Origin: Suillus spraguei
Taxonomy: Eukaryota > Basidiomycota > Agaricomycetes > Boletales > Suillaceae
DNA: 64,000 bases
Assembly (NCBI GenBank): GCA_016800925.1
Contig: JABCPU010000025.1
Span: forward strand, 301,026-365,025
Reading direction: 5' to 3'
The position numbers and the translations under genes are program-made. Of the stretch, positions 62,588 to 64,000 are shown one piece after another. Under the pieces are notes generated by a model, which made no database searches, had not been told where the DNA came from, and saw only the letters and a program-made list of their open reading frames with translations. Position 1 is the first letter of the stretch; each line of letters starts with the position of its first letter.

Positions 62588-64000
62588 GTCGAGTGCTACT
62601 GGGTGTGTATGAGAAATTGATAATGCTCATCGATGCTCTGAGCTTTGAGCTTTTATACTAAACGCGTCTGAGCACATCAGGTCAAGCCTCGGCCTGTGTC
62701 AGGAGGCGAATCTCAGCTCCAGGGCAACTTCCTACAGCGCTTGCAGCGTGGGAGCCCTTTGTCGGGGCTGGACATCTCATCTCAGCAACCGGGGATGAGG
62801 TCAATGAATGATAGACTACAGTCGGTCCTCTGGAGGCGCTGTGGTTGTCAGGTGGTTATTGAGGTTGTCTATCAGTTTGACGTATTTATGTTACAGTCGC
62901 TCCTCTTTTTTAGCATAGGCGCTTGTGGTTGTCATCTGATAAAGTGGTTCAGAATTACATCTTCAGGGAGAGGGCTACCCACTACAATAGTCTTACCTGG
63001 CCAATGATTGCCTGAGCTGGACTGAATATCTTCATATGCGTCACTCAGTAAGTTCCCAGTCAACCAGTGTAATTGCATTGCTCGCCGACGAGAAGGCAGT
63101 GAAAGCTCTGTTTAAGCCGGCACCTGGTGATACAACTGTCAATGTTTCATTCAGTAGAAGTAGAACTAATGGTATTTCGTCATGTTTTTTTCCTGATCGT
63201 TACAAGATACAGCAATTAGTGTATATAGCTATAGCATAGAGAAGGATTGGCGTGCGCGGCAGTCTCGTACAACTGGTACGAGCGAGAATGATGATCAATC
63301 GAATTCCCTAACAAAAGAAAAAGTCGCTAATCTTGTTGGTCTTCATGAATGCACCCACAGTAATCAGACTGGACCTCAGGCTGATGGCAGGTCTAATGAG
63401 ACTGGCTTTTAGTTGTAGCCACAGCCACGGTTAGCTTGTTGTGGAGCAACAGCAAACATAGGCGCTCAGCGCTCAACGCTAGCTTCTTTTGTAACTTACA
63501 TGTGGGAGGTACTGGACCAAAACCAGGCCACAAGGGTGGAATGTGATGGAATGGAAAGAATCCACACTAAACACGAGTCTAAGGGTGGACTTGGCCCAAT
63601 CAGCAAAACCATTGAAAATGAACGCTTAACTTGCGCGCGTTACGAGTGCTTACGACTTCACTAGTGAACTCATGCGATTGGTGGAATGCTGAACACCTGG
63701 TAATATTGCTCACCGCATTTGCTCAATAAAACATAAATCCAAAAACAGACATTACGAACGCTTGACTGAGCTAAAAAGCATATGCACATGTGCATCTTAT
63801 GAGTGCTTTCGGACCATTTTACTGATGGCCTTGCAACACTGAATAAAAGTGAGATAGCTGCAGGCACAGGCGGTGGAAAAACATACTGTTTTGCTTCTAT
63901 GCTCCATTGGTTCAGAGAAATAGGTAAAAGGTGTTGTCATGCGAACACTAAGAGCAGGTTGCGTGAGGATGATGGAGCTTGAGAGCGATTTGATACGGTT
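62588..64000 (-). repeat. Hal4 upstream block, mirror of Hal3 upstream DNA
   Basis: A TATA box (ttttata at 62651-62657, minus) lies 64-70 nt before the start codon. From here to the window end the sequence is the reverse complement of about 37540-38953, so Hal3 and Hal4 share at least 1.4 kb of upstream DNA and the match runs off the edge. No intact gene is seen. Confidence 0.8.

Overview
The window looks like nuclear DNA of a mushroom-forming fungus (Basidiomycota, Agaricomycetes). Genes are dense with short 40-70 nt GT-AG introns, several with a CTAAC-like branch site. There is a fruit-body lectin of the Agaricus bisporus type, a set of fungal flavin-dependent halogenases, and many Ty3/gypsy chromovirus fragments. 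No species name can be supported from the sequence alone.

Layout. Positions 1-10.5 kb hold a tandem segmental duplication of an O-methyltransferase / MutY pair in convergent orientation. Copy A is the end of one O-methyltransferase (1-269) plus an intact adenine DNA glycosylase (962-2907). Copy B is an intact O-methyltransferase (4883-6739) plus a broken MutY, interrupted by a 2.5 kb element that carries an array of tRNA-like repeats. Positions 11-22 kb are an ordinary housekeeping island: a microcephalin-like BRCT protein, an Asteroid/XPG-like protein, a small hypothetical protein and a POS5-type mitochondrial NAD(H) kinase.

Positions 25-41 kb and 60-64 kb contain four paralogous flavin-dependent halogenases (Hal1-Hal4). 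Hal1 and Hal2 read through intact. Hal3 has a one-base frameshift and Hal4 has many. Hal2 and Hal3 form a very similar 2.6 kb inverted repeat around a 1.6 kb spacer, and upstream DNA was copied along with the genes. Between them lie hAT remnants, a MITE, a terminal-inverted-repeat pair and an intact fruit-body lectin gene. No polyketide synthase, terpene synthase or other scaffold enzyme is visible nearby, so the substrate of the halogenases is unknown.

Positions 42-59.5 kb are a retrotransposon graveyard: a chromodomain pol fragment, nested LTRs of one 770 bp family with clear target-site duplications, a gag with C-to-T type stops, and a 7.5 kb Ty3/gypsy element with two 474 bp LTRs and an extra zinc-knuckle ORF after pol. 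Broken members of fungal multicopy families (an integrase-like protein, an unknown protein and a BTB protein) are mixed in. All gene models are read by eye, and exon edges inside genes are inferred from splice consensus and family similarity.
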